64,000 nucleotides of DNA from an uncultured Alphaproteobacteria bacterium. GTDB taxonomy: Bacteria > Pseudomonadota > Alphaproteobacteria > JALCBB01. The first letter of the stretch is position 1. The number at the start of each line of letters is the position of its first letter. The stretch spans positions 1,558,295-1,622,294 of the forward strand of contig OY279575.1 in assembly GCA_958267355.1 (NCBI GenBank). The letters are read 5' to 3'. Made by a program: the position numbers and the translations under genes. Positions 25,830 through 34,080 of this stretch are shown here, in pieces. The notes under the pieces were generated by a model. That model saw only the letters and a program-made list of their open reading frames with translations. It had not been told where the DNA came from and made no database searches.

Positions 25830-26809
25830 AGGACAAAAAACCCTTTGCCTTGTGGCGGACCGCTTTGGCGGCGAGTGCCAAGCGGTTTGCCAGTCCGCCT
25901 GATGAGTCCTTGGAAGAACTAGAAGAGCGGCTGTTGCTGGCAGATCTGGGTCCGAGTCTGGCGGCAGACTTGGTCGCGGCGGTGGCGGCGGACAAAAAAC
26001 AAAAAACCGCCAAGGAAACGCCACGGCTCTTGCTCTTGGCGGCGGCGTTGCTGGAAAGACTGCATCCTGCAACAGCGGCTTTGCCCCCGCCGCGACAAGC
26101 CCCACAGGGGACTCCGCTAGCTCTCTTGCTGATCGGAGCCAACGGCAGTGGCAAGACCACCACCACGGCAAAGCTCGCCCAAGCATACCAAGCCCAAGGC
26201 GCATCTGTGCTGATTGTCGCTTGTGATACCTTCCGTGCCGCGGCAAGCGGACAGCTAGAAGCTTGGGCAAGGCGTTTGGGTGTCGGCTTTCGGGCGGCTC
26301 CTGAAGCGGCGGATCCTGCCGCCTTGGCGTTTGTCGGTATGGAAAGTGCTGTCCGCGAAGGCTACGAAGTGGTTTTGTTTGACTCGGCGGGACGCTTGGA
26401 TAACGAAGCGCCCCTGATGGACGAGCTAGCCAAGATCAAACGCGCCATTGTCAAAGCCGCCAATCAGGCACCAGCCAGCCAGCATCTAGAAGAAAAAGAT
26501 TTTTTGACCACCCTGCTTGTATTAGATGCCACGTTGGGTGCGGCGGCAGTTGCCCAAGCAACGCGCTTTTCGCAAGCCATTGGTGTTTCGGGTTTGGTGG
26601 TGACCAAGCTGGATGGTACCGCCTTGGGGGGAGCGGTGGTGCGGGCGGTGGCGGCAACGGGCTTGCCGATTGTTGCAGTGGGCTTGGGCGAGAGCGCAGA
26701 AGACCTGCATCCCTTTGCCGCGGGTGCGTTTGTTGCCGCCCTGCTAGGCTTGGAGGGAGAGCTTTTGCGGCGGTTCCAAGAGCAGTTGTCGCTCTACGAG
26801 CAAGCGTAG
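25826..26809 (+). CDS. ftsY: Signal recognition particle receptor FtsY
   Basis: SRP receptor GTPase that delivers ribosomes to the Sec translocon. The 327-residue protein consists of the NG domain with only a short N-terminus. It has G1 GANGSGKTTTTAKLA, DTFRAAASGQLEAW, DSAGRLDNEAPLMDEL (G3) and TKLDGTALGGAVV (G4 region). The acidic A domain of E. coli is absent, as in many alphaproteobacteria. It overlaps mtaB by 4 nt, and its last 66 nt overlap the convergent dusA gene. Confidence 0.96.
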   Translation: MKDKKPFALWRTALAASAKRFASPPDESLEELEERLLLADLGPSLAADLVAAVAADKKQKTAKETPRLLLLAAALLERLHPATAALPPPRQAPQGTPLALLLIGANGSGKTTTTAKLAQAYQAQGASVLIVACDTFRAAASGQLEAWARRLGVGFRAAPEAADPAALAFVGMESAVREGYEVVLFDSAGRLDNEAPLMDELAKIKRAIVKAANQAPASQHLEEKDFLTTLLVLDATLGAAAVAQATRFSQAIGVSGLVVTKLDGTALGGAVVRAVAATGLPIVAVGLGESAEDLHPFAAGAFVAALLGLEGELLRRFQEQLSLYEQA

Positions 26810-27802
26810 GCTGGCAAGCGAAGTTTTGCTCTGTGCTCTTGCCTGCTCTGTGGCGATTGTCGCGAGCCTAGCCCGCCACTCTGCCGCTCCGCGTCTGGCC
26901 CGCCACATACGGGTAAGTCCGCGCAAGACAGAAGGGACACGCGCCCCTTCGGCTAGGGCAGCTTCAGAAAGTGCAATCATCTGCAACAAAATTTCATCTT
27001 GGGGCAGGGGTGTAGCTCGGGGCTTGCTGTGCGGATGAATTAACTCATCTGCTTGTGCCAAGCACCAAGGATTATTCCACACCGCCCGCCCGAGCATTAC
27101 CCCTGCACAGTGTTGGCGTGCCACCGCCAAGCCTTGTTCGGGGCTGGTTAAGCCGCCGTTTAAAATAAAATCCGCCGTGGGAAATTCTTGAGCTGCGGCA
27201 AAGACCAAGTCATAGTTTAGGGGTGGGCGGGTGCGATTGGCACGGGGGCTCAAACCCTTAAGCCACGCTTTGCGGGCATGGAGAATAAAGCGAGTACAGC
27301 CTGCCTGTTGCAAGGCTTCTATGAAGGCAAAGAAATCTTGTGACTCGTCTTGGTGCGATAGGCTGTTTTCTTGTATTCCGAGTCGGCACTTCACGCTGAC
27401 GGGTAGTCGGCTGGCTTCTTGTACGGCGGCAAAGGCGCGGACAGCTGACTTGGGCTTTTGCATCATACAGGCACCATAGCCGCCTGCCGTTGCCGCCTTA
27501 GACGGACAGCCAAAGTTCAAGTTCAAACCATCAAAGCCACGAGCTTCGGCAAGCTTGGCGGCGCGGCGCAGTTCGTCTGGCTTGTCGCCTGCCAACTGCA
27601 AAATTAAAGGTCTTTCCTCCGCGTCAAAATTCAGCAGAGTTGGGTTACGCACCACGCCCGCCGCCACTGCCATCTCGGTATAGAGGGTAGTCTCGCGGGT
27701 AATCTCGCGCAGGAGTCGGCGGAAATACCTATCGGTGCACCCCACCATCGGGGCTACCGAAATTGACACATTTGGCACTAGGGCAGGAGGGGTTTGTTGC
27801 AT
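26744..27802 (-). CDS. dusA: tRNA-dihydrouridine synthase A
   Basis: Flavoenzyme that reduces U20/U20a in tRNA. The 352-residue protein has SVAPMVGCTDRYFRRLLRE, the active-site region NFGCPSKAATAGGYGACMM and the DusA-specific HARKAWLKGLSPRANR, then FILNGGL. The ATG at 27802 (MQQTPPALVP) is preferred; the upstream extension is basic and not conserved. The C-terminal 22 codons lie antisense to the end of ftsY, an unusually long convergent overlap. Confidence 0.94.
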   Translation of the reverse strand: MQQTPPALVPNVSISVAPMVGCTDRYFRRLLREITRETTLYTEMAVAAGVVRNPTLLNFDAEERPLILQLAGDKPDELRRAAKLAEARGFDGLNLNFGCPSKAATAGGYGACMMQKPKSAVRAFAAVQEASRLPVSVKCRLGIQENSLSHQDESQDFFAFIEALQQAGCTRFILHARKAWLKGLSPRANRTRPPLNYDLVFAAAQEFPTADFILNGGLTSPEQGLAVARQHCAGVMLGRAVWNNPWCLAQADELIHPHSKPRATPLPQDEILLQMIALSEAALAEGARVPSVLRGLTRMWRARRGAAEWRARLATIATEQARAQSKTSLASLRLLVERQLLLEPPQKLSLQA

Positions 27803-27836
27803 AGTGTGTTTTTTGCGCGTCTTTTTTTGTGTGTCT

Positions 27837-28904
27837 TTAGGGCGTGCTTGTGTCGGCTGTTGCTGTGGGTAGAATCTTGCGTTCGGCGGCAAGGCGGAAA
27901 AGTTCTTTTTTCAGCAACTCATAGCCGCGTTTTTCTAATTGCCGCACCCGCTCGCCGCTTACTCCCTGTTCGCGTGCGACTTCGCTTAAAGTTTTCGCAT
28001 GCTCGCCTAGCCGCCGTGCCAGCAAAATTGTCCGCTCGCGTTCGGGCAAAGCCAACAAGGCTTCGTGCAATAGGGCTTCGCGTTGCTTGCGCTCTTGCTC
28101 GGCGATGACCTGTTCTTCGGGCGAAGGCCCACCTGCGGCGACTCGCTCTAACCAGGTGCCGCTTCCTTCTTCACCGTCGCCTGCGCTTGCGTTTCTGACA
28201 GGAGCGTCAAGCGAAAAGTCGCGGGCATCTAGTCGGCTTTCCATCTCGCGGATATCTTCGGCTTCTACATCCAAGACTTCGGCAAGCTTTTGCCGCCGTT
28301 CTTCGCCTTCGTACTGCAACAGGCGATTGCGCTCTTGGCGGAGGCGAAAAAACAAACGTTTTTGTTCGGCTCCACTGCCGAGCTTAACCAGCGACCAAGA
28401 GCGCAAAATATATTCTTGAATGGCGGCACGAATCCACCAGGTTGCGTAGGTAGAAAGCCGCACCCGTCGTTCGGGGTCAAACCGCTCCACGGCTTTGAGC
28501 AAGCCCAAGGAGCCTTCAGAGACCAAATCCGACAGAGCCAAGCCGTAGCCACGGTAGCCCAGGGCAAGGCGTGCCACCAAGCGCAAATGACTGGTCACCA
28601 ACTTGGCGGCGGCGGTGCGGTCTTTGTGGTCGCGCCAACGGACTGCCAGTAGATGTTCTTCTTCGGCTTCTAGGTAGGGCATTTGCCGTACTTCGGCTAG
28701 GTAGCGGCGTAGGCCTGCTTCTTCGCCGCCTGCGGACTCGGCGAGTCCGCCTGTGAAGAGGGCAGGGAGAAAAGCTTCTTGGCTGGCACTTTCACTGGTG
28801 CCTTGGGCAGCACGTTCATGGGTGCCTTGGGCGGCACGTTCATGGGTGCCTTGGCGGGCAAATCTGCCTGTCTGCCTGTCGCTGGTCTGTTTGCTCTCAG
28901 CCAT
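27837..28904 (-). CDS. rpoH: RNA polymerase sigma-32 (heat-shock sigma factor)
   Basis: Sigma factor for heat-shock promoters. The 355-residue protein has the region 2 block RRVRLSTYATWWIRAAIQEY, LRSWSLVKLGSGAEQK and the RpoH-box equivalent QKRLFFRLR, which distinguishes it from RpoD, plus a region 4 HTH (TLSEVAREQGVSGERVRQLE). The start at 28904 (MAESKQTSDR) gives an N-terminal extension of about 60 residues with a tandem GTHERAAQ duplication (24-nt unit). It follows rluD by 71 nt. Confidence 0.93.
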   Translation of the reverse strand: MAESKQTSDRQTGRFARQGTHERAAQGTHERAAQGTSESASQEAFLPALFTGGLAESAGGEEAGLRRYLAEVRQMPYLEAEEEHLLAVRWRDHKDRTAAAKLVTSHLRLVARLALGYRGYGLALSDLVSEGSLGLLKAVERFDPERRVRLSTYATWWIRAAIQEYILRSWSLVKLGSGAEQKRLFFRLRQERNRLLQYEGEERRQKLAEVLDVEAEDIREMESRLDARDFSLDAPVRNASAGDGEEGSGTWLERVAAGGPSPEEQVIAEQERKQREALLHEALLALPERERTILLARRLGEHAKTLSEVAREQGVSGERVRQLEKRGYELLKKELFRLAAERKILPTATADTSTP

Positions 28905-28975
28905 TGTCAAGACGCGACTCGCTGTGCGGTGCTTTTGGAAGTTTTGCTGTGAAGCCAGCGGGTGAGGCAAGTGCT

Positions 28976-30271
28976 TCAAGCGGGTGGGGCAAGAAGAAAT
29001 TGGTGCAGGGCGGTTTCTTCTTGGGGCAGGGTTTGGTTTGTGTCTAGATGGTGCAAGACGGCAAGAAAGTCCGCAGGCGGCGGGACGGTAAAGGAAAGGA
29101 ATTCTTCGCTGACGGGATGGACAAATCCCAAGCGCCAAGCATGTAAGAGCGGGCGGGCTTCGGCTTCGGGTTTGCCATTTTCTCTTGGCGGAGCCAAAGA
29201 GCGCAAGAGCTGTTTGAGTCGTCGTGCTCCCCCGCCGTAGGTGCTATCGCCCAAGACCGCATGCCCCAGAGCTGCGCAATGGACGCGAATCTGGTGGGTG
29301 CGTCCTGTGCCAGGGCGGAGTTCTAGCAGGGCGGCTTGTCCGTTTGCCAGTTGGCAGCGCAGACGATATTGCGTGTGGCTTGCCTTGCCTTTTGGGCTTG
29401 CTGTGGTGCGGCGCAAAGATAATTTGTCCTTGCTTGAAGCTATGAAGCCTGCAGACGGATTAGAAGCACTAAGGCTTGGCGTTGTCGCCGCACCTTTGCC
29501 TGAAACTATGAAGCCCGCAGATGCATTGGGAGCATTAAGGTCTGGCATTGTCGCCGCACCGCAAGGTTCCTGTAGGGTCATTTTTTGGCGGTTGTGTTTG
29601 TCGCGGGTGATGATTCCGTCAATGCGTCCTGCGGCGGGTGTGGGCACGCCTGAGACCAAAGCCAGATAGCGTCGCTCTATGGTGTGGGCGGCGAATTGGC
29701 GGGCAAGGTGGGTTTCGGCTTGGGGGGTGCGGGCGGCGACCAAGACGCCGCTGGTGCCTTTGTCTAGGCGATGGACAAGTCCGCCACGGGTTTGCTGGCT
29801 GTGGGTTTTGCCGAGCGCGCGGAGTCCTTGGAGCAGAGTGCCAGCAGGATTTCCGACTGCGGGATGTACGACCATCCCTGCGGGCTTGTCGAGAACGATG
29901 ACGGCTTCGTCTTCGTACAAGATCCGTGGGGCTAAAGAATGGGCGGCGGCTTGGTTTTGTGGGTCGTTGTTGGTGGCGGCGGTGGCGGCGGGGGTTTCTG
30001 GGTGCAATAGATCGGTTCGTAGGAGTCCTGTCCGTAGGAGCAAAGTCTCGTTGCCGCGCAATCGGTAGGCGGCGGACAGGGGCTCTGGGTTGGTTGTTGT
30101 CGGTGCGAGGCGGACAGCTCCTGCTTTGAGGGCACGGGCAAGGCGGGTGCGCGATAGGCCTGTATCGCGCAGGGCTTCGGCAAGGTACGAATCCAATCTT
30201 TGCCCTGCCACGGTCGCGGGTACCACCACCTGCTCTTCGTCTGGTTCAGGAGCCAAGGCTTGCCCATTCAT
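28976..30271 (-). CDS. rluD: Pseudouridine synthase RluD-like with repeat insertion
   Basis: Makes pseudouridines in 23S rRNA. The 431-residue protein has an S4 domain at about residues 18-80 (RLDSYLAEALRDTGLSRTRL), ILYEDEAVIVLDKPAGMVVH, the catalytic HRLDKGTSGVLVAAR and PGTGRTHQIRVH. Between KHNRQKMTL and SHTQYRLRC lies an insert of about 60 residues (AATMPDLNAPNASAGFIVSG is part of it), encoded by two copies of the dispersed palindromic element that also interrupts ispDF. The start overlaps the hflX end by 26 nt. Confidence 0.92.
   Translation of the reverse strand: MNGQALAPEPDEEQVVVPATVAGQRLDSYLAEALRDTGLSRTRLARALKAGAVRLAPTTTNPEPLSAAYRLRGNETLLLRTGLLRTDLLHPETPAATAATNNDPQNQAAAHSLAPRILYEDEAVIVLDKPAGMVVHPAVGNPAGTLLQGLRALGKTHSQQTRGGLVHRLDKGTSGVLVAARTPQAETHLARQFAAHTIERRYLALVSGVPTPAAGRIDGIITRDKHNRQKMTLQEPCGAATMPDLNAPNASAGFIVSGKGAATTPSLSASNPSAGFIASSKDKLSLRRTTASPKGKASHTQYRLRCQLANGQAALLELRPGTGRTHQIRVHCAALGHAVLGDSTYGGGARRLKQLLRSLAPPRENGKPEAEARPLLHAWRLGFVHPVSEEFLSFTVPPPADFLAVLHHLDTNQTLPQEETALHQFLLAPPA
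29415..29572. repeat. Two copies of the dispersed palindromic element inside rluD
   Basis: On the plus strand two units begin TATGAAGCCTGCAGACGGAT (ATG at 29442) and CTATGAAGCCCGCAGATGCA (ATG at 29508), 66 nt apart, each ending GTCGCCGCACC, with GCAAGG after the second. The second unit aligns closely with unit 3 of the ispDF repeat. rluD is on the minus strand, so the element is read in the opposite direction to ispDF. It stays open and gives SAGFIVSGKG / SAGFIASSKDK, similar to the reverse reading of the ispDF copies. Confidence 0.88.
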
Positions 30272-31979
30272 TTGCAGTCGGAGTCCCCTGCGGCGGCTGT
30301 GGTGTCGTCTCGCCAGAGCTGTCTAGAGCCCAAGCAAATGCCAGTTTAGCGGCCTTGCCGTTGCTCGGTGCGTTTTGGCTGGCGTTTTTCGGGTCGTGGC
30401 TGTTTTTCTCTGCCTGCCAGCGGACTTCAAGCCACGGCGTGTCGTCAGCGGTGTTGCTGGCTGTGGTCTTGGCTAGATGTTGGAGTCTTTGGCTTGCCGC
30501 TCGGTCTAGGCAGACCGACAGGCACTCGCCGACTTCGTCGCTGGTCTGGGCTTCAACCAAGCCATTGCGATAGAGCCACGCCCGTAGCTCGGCGGTGGCG
30601 GTCTGGGTGGAGCTGTGCGGCAAGAAGACTTCAGCCCGCCTGATCGCAAAGCGTAGGCTCAAGGCTTCTGTGAGGGCTTGGCGCAAGGTCTCTAAGCCTG
30701 TGTGCTGGGCGGCTGAGACAATCAGTCCGCTGGCTTGTTGTTCCATCTGCTGGCGCACTTCGGGGCTTAGCAAGTCCGCCTTGTTGCGGACATGAAGTAC
30801 AGGCGGTGGCTCTGTGTCTGCGGGGAGCAGTTCGTCTAAGACCTGCTCTACATCTTGGGCTTGTGGCCAAGCGGCAGGACTCGCCGCATCGTGGACATGG
30901 ACAATTAAATCCGCCTGACGGACTTCTTCTAGGGTGGCGTGGAAGGCTTCCACCAAACCGTGCGGCAGGTCGGAGACAAAGCCCACTGTGTCCGACAGAA
31001 CCACGGGCAGGGGGAAGGGCAAGTCCATCTTGCGCATCAAGGGGTCTAGGGTGGCAAACAGTCTGTCTTCGCCTGCGCCTGCGGGGGCTTTTCCGTGCTT
31101 TTCTGGCTTGCGGGTCAAGGCATCAAACAGGGTGGATTTCCCCGCGTTTGTATATCCGACCAGAGCCACCCGTGCCGTGGTCTCTGCCCGCCCCTTGCGT
31201 TGCTCGCCGCGGCGGCGGCGCAGACTTACCAATCGCTGACGGGTGCGTTTTAAGCGTTGCTCCAGCATACGTTTGTCTAGTTCCAACTGCCGCTCGCCGG
31301 GTCCTGCCGCTTTGCCTGTGCCGCCGCGTTGTCTTTCAAGGTGCGTCCAAGAGCGCACCAGCCGCGAGCGTTGCCAAGTCAGTTGGGCTTGTTCTACTTG
31401 CAGTCTGCCCTCGGCAGAGCGGGCACGGCGGGCAAAAATTTCCAGAATGACTCCTGTGCGGTCTAGCACCTTGACCTTGAGACGATTTTCTAAGTTGCGT
31501 TGTTGCGATGGCGAGAGGGTTGCATCCACAAACAGAAGCTCGGCGGCTTGGCGGGCTAGGCTTGTTTTGATCTGCTCGCATTGTCCGCCCGAGAGAAGAG
31601 TCGCCGCCCGATGGGGGGCAGGAGCCAGAACCAATTGATGAACAGGTGTCAGGCCTAACGCCGCTGCTAGGGCGGTGGCTTCTTCTAGGCGGGCTGACAG
31701 GCTGCGGACATTTGCCTGATTTTCAGGCGGGGTTTCCTGTCTGCTGGTTGGTTTGTTTTTCTTGGCGGTGGCGGCTCGTTTGCTGGGTGGGGCAGTAAAA
31801 CAGGCGACTGCCACCTTGCCCCAGCCGCTGGCGGTTTGTCCGTCAGTAGCCTGTTCGTCGGTAGGGGGGGGAGGGGAAGAAGACAGGGAAGGAAACGGAG
31901 AAGGAGACGGAGAAGAAGACAGAGAAGAAGGTATCGCGGTTGCGGGGCTTCGGGCGGTGGCTGTGCCAATTCGTCTCAT
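30246..31979 (-). CDS. hflX: GTPase HflX
   Basis: Ribosome-associated GTPase that splits stalled ribosomes under stress. The 577-residue protein shows the HflX domain (VLDRTGVILEIFARRARSAE), GPGERQLELDKRML, the G1 ALVGYTNAGKST, FATLDP, SDTVGFVSDLPHGLVEAF and HVRNKADLL. It is longer than usual because of a Ser/Pro-rich N-terminus (SLSSSPSPSPFPSLSSSPPP) and a C-terminal tail. It overlaps hfq by 4 nt (ATGA) and rluD by 26 nt, so tight co-expression with hfq is likely, as in many proteobacteria. Confidence 0.94.
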   Translation of the reverse strand: MRRIGTATARSPATAIPSSLSSSPSPSPFPSLSSSPPPPTDEQATDGQTASGWGKVAVACFTAPPSKRAATAKKNKPTSRQETPPENQANVRSLSARLEEATALAAALGLTPVHQLVLAPAPHRAATLLSGGQCEQIKTSLARQAAELLFVDATLSPSQQRNLENRLKVKVLDRTGVILEIFARRARSAEGRLQVEQAQLTWQRSRLVRSWTHLERQRGGTGKAAGPGERQLELDKRMLEQRLKRTRQRLVSLRRRRGEQRKGRAETTARVALVGYTNAGKSTLFDALTRKPEKHGKAPAGAGEDRLFATLDPLMRKMDLPFPLPVVLSDTVGFVSDLPHGLVEAFHATLEEVRQADLIVHVHDAASPAAWPQAQDVEQVLDELLPADTEPPPVLHVRNKADLLSPEVRQQMEQQASGLIVSAAQHTGLETLRQALTEALSLRFAIRRAEVFLPHSSTQTATAELRAWLYRNGLVEAQTSDEVGECLSVCLDRAASQRLQHLAKTTASNTADDTPWLEVRWQAEKNSHDPKNASQNAPSNGKAAKLAFAWALDSSGETTPQPPQGTPTANEWASLGS

Positions 31980-32827
31980 GAAGCTGACTCTGATTCTTTA
32001 GCAGGCATTTCTGAAGTCTCTGCCGAAATCTCTGCTGAAGTCTCTGCTGAAGTCTCTGTAGAAGGCTTTGTAGAAGTTTCTGTAGAAGACACGGCTTCTG
32101 GGGGTTTGTGTTCTTGTGCTTCTTTTGGCGTGGCTTCTTTTGGTGCGTCTTCTGCTGGCTTGGACTCTGCTGGCTTGGACTCTACTGGCTTGGATTCTAC
32201 TGATGGGGACTCTGTTGGCTTGGTTGGCTTGGCTTCTGCGGGCGTGGCTCCATCGGCGGCGGGGGTGGCTAAGATTTCGCGCAGACTTGCGGTGGCGGGT
32301 TTGTTCTTAGCGGCATCGTGGCGATTGTGCTGGCGGGTATCTGGGTGCCTGTCGCCGCGTCTGCCACGGCTACTTTTTTTGCCACCACCACCGCTTGTCT
32401 CTGACGGATTGAGCAGACTCGCCACTCCGTGCTTATAGATCAGAGCTTCGCCTTGGGCTGTTGCCAAGACCAAACAAAAAGAATCAAACCCCGTAACTCG
32501 TCCTTCAAGCTGCGCCCCACTGCCATTCAAGGTGACAAGAACAGGGGTGTTGCTACGCCGCAAACGACTGAGAAAGCGATCTTGCAAGGCGTTTTGCCCG
32601 CCTTTTTGTCCGCTGGGTGCTCGCCCCTTGCCGCGTCCTGCTGGGGTGTGGCTTGGGTTCTTGTGTGGTGCGGTGGGGTTTGTCGGGCTGTTGCTTGCCG
32701 CACCATTTGTTGGCGCAGACTCGCCCTGTGCGGGAGCGACAGAAGCGGCAGGAGCCGCTGGTTCTTTGCTTGCCGCTGGGGCTTCGCTGTGCCCTGTCTG
32801 TGGCGTGGCTGGCGTTTCTTCACTCAT
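31976..32827 (-). CDS. hfq: RNA chaperone Hfq with long N- and C-terminal extensions
   Basis: Sm-like hexameric RNA chaperone for small-RNA regulation. The Sm core is at about residues 77-142: NALQDRFLSRLRRSNTPVLV, GRVTGFDSFCLVL and the Sm2 motif YKHGVASLL. At 283 residues it is about three times the usual size. A 76-residue Ala/Pro/Thr-rich N-terminal extension precedes the core and a tail of about 140 residues follows, with VESKPVESKPAESKPAE and ETSAETSAEISAETSE repeats built on 12- and 15-nt units. The first gene of hfq-hflX-rluD. The leader contains a 44-nt repeat array. Confidence 0.92.
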   Translation of the reverse strand: MSEETPATPQTGHSEAPAASKEPAAPAASVAPAQGESAPTNGAASNSPTNPTAPHKNPSHTPAGRGKGRAPSGQKGGQNALQDRFLSRLRRSNTPVLVTLNGSGAQLEGRVTGFDSFCLVLATAQGEALIYKHGVASLLNPSETSGGGGKKSSRGRRGDRHPDTRQHNRHDAAKNKPATASLREILATPAADGATPAEAKPTKPTESPSVESKPVESKPAESKPAEDAPKEATPKEAQEHKPPEAVSSTETSTKPSTETSAETSAEISAETSEMPAKESESAS

Positions 32828-33186
32828 TGCTGATTCTTTGTTGCTTCCTGACGCTTTGCTGTTTTTTTACTTGCCGCTTCTTTGCTGATTCCTGACGCTT
32901 TGCTGTTTTTTTACTTACCGCTTCTTTGCTGACTGCTGACGCTTTGCTGTTTTTTACTTGCCGCTTCTTTACTGACTGCTGATTCTTCGCTGTTTCTTTA
33001 CTTGTCGCTTCTTTGCTGATTCCTGATTCTTCACTGTTTCTTTACTTGTCGCTTCGTTGGTTCTTCATTCAAGCACCAGACGAAAAGCGGTTCCGCCGCC
33101 GCGTTGAACGGGTTTTTCGGGAGGCTTCAAGTCTAGCCCGCCCGTGGTGGCAAGACAAATTGAAATTCCGCACTGCAATAAAGACT
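32828..33186. repeat. 359-nt gap with five 44-nt tandem repeats upstream of hfq
   Basis: Units beginning GACGCTTTGCTGTTTTTTTA start at 32850, 32894 and 32938, with diverged copies at about 32981 and 33025, ending near 33064. Read in the direction of hfq transcription, the unit is A-rich (AAGTAAAAAAACAGCAAAG). The array lies between dat and hfq and must contain or adjoin the hfq leader. From 33065 to 33186 nothing recognisable was seen. Confidence 0.9.
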
Positions 33187-34077
33187 TCACACCAGACCCG
33201 CCGAGAGTCCCACGCCGCGTTCTAGGCGGGCGACAAAGGCTTCGTGGAGACGCCGCGTGACGGGGCCAATAGTGCCATTGCCAATTGCCGTGCCGTTGAG
33301 CGACAAAACAGGACGCAGATAAGACGAAGACGAAGAATTGAACGCTTCGCGGGCTGTCAAAGCTTCGCCGATGGTGAAAGTCCGCTCTTCGCTCTGAATC
33401 TGCAGGTCAGAAGCAATCTGCAAAATTGCCGCTCGCGTACAGCCGCCCAAGATTTGCGGCGACTCAGGATGAGTCACTAAAACCCCGTCTTGGGTGATAA
33501 TCCAAGCGTTGCTACTCGCCCCTTCACGGACAACGGTTTGTTTGTCGTCGGGGTCTCCCGCCACCAACCACGGACCATCAAAGCCATCGTCTAAGGCTCC
33601 TTGCAGGGCTAGGCAGTTGGCAAGCAAGCCTGTTGTCTTCCAATCGCATCTGCCCCAGCGTAGATCGTTGGTGGTTTTGATATGGTCGCTCCGCCGTGGG
33701 ATGGCACTTGGAGCGGGCAGGTGCTTCGCGGTCAAGAGCAAAGTGCTCTTTACCGCAGGGTCAGGAAAGCCATGCCAACGCGGAGCGGCTCCACGCGTGA
33801 CTTGCAGGTAGAGCATTCCGTGGGCAATGGCGTTACGGCGGATCAGCTCGCGGGCAAGGACGGACAAAGCCGCTTGCGAAAGCGGCAGACGCATAGACAA
33901 ACCCGCCAGCGAACGCCGCAAGCGGGCTAAGTGCAAATCCGCATCTACAAATTGTCCGCGATAGACGGAAACAACTTCGTAGACTCCGTCGGCAAACAAA
34001 AAGGCACGGTCATCCACCGAAACCCGTGCTTGGCGGTGCGTCAGCCACCGCCCATCCAGCCAAGAAACCGCAGTCAT
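33187..34077 (-). CDS. dat: D-amino-acid aminotransferase (class IV PLP enzyme)
   Basis: Fold-type IV PLP-dependent transaminase, probably making D-glutamate or D-alanine. The 296-residue protein has SVDDRAFLFADGVYEVV, LYLQVTRG, the PLP-lysine region RWGRCDWKTTGLLANCLA, REGASSNAWII and GCTRAAIL. The position between trkA and hfq matches the usual alphaproteobacterial dat site. A branched-chain aminotransferase is the main alternative but is less likely given this context. It starts 3 nt after the trkA stop. Confidence 0.88.
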   Translation of the reverse strand: MTAVSWLDGRWLTHRQARVSVDDRAFLFADGVYEVVSVYRGQFVDADLHLARLRRSLAGLSMRLPLSQAALSVLARELIRRNAIAHGMLYLQVTRGAAPRWHGFPDPAVKSTLLLTAKHLPAPSAIPRRSDHIKTTNDLRWGRCDWKTTGLLANCLALQGALDDGFDGPWLVAGDPDDKQTVVREGASSNAWIITQDGVLVTHPESPQILGGCTRAAILQIASDLQIQSEERTFTIGEALTAREAFNSSSSSYLRPVLSLNGTAIGNGTIGPVTRRLHEAFVARLERGVGLSAGLV

Positions 34078-34080
34078 CGC

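Noticed and set aside
32850..33064. CRISPR array
   Set aside because: The 44-nt units abut one another with no unique spacers and no cas genes are near; it is a plain tandem repeat.
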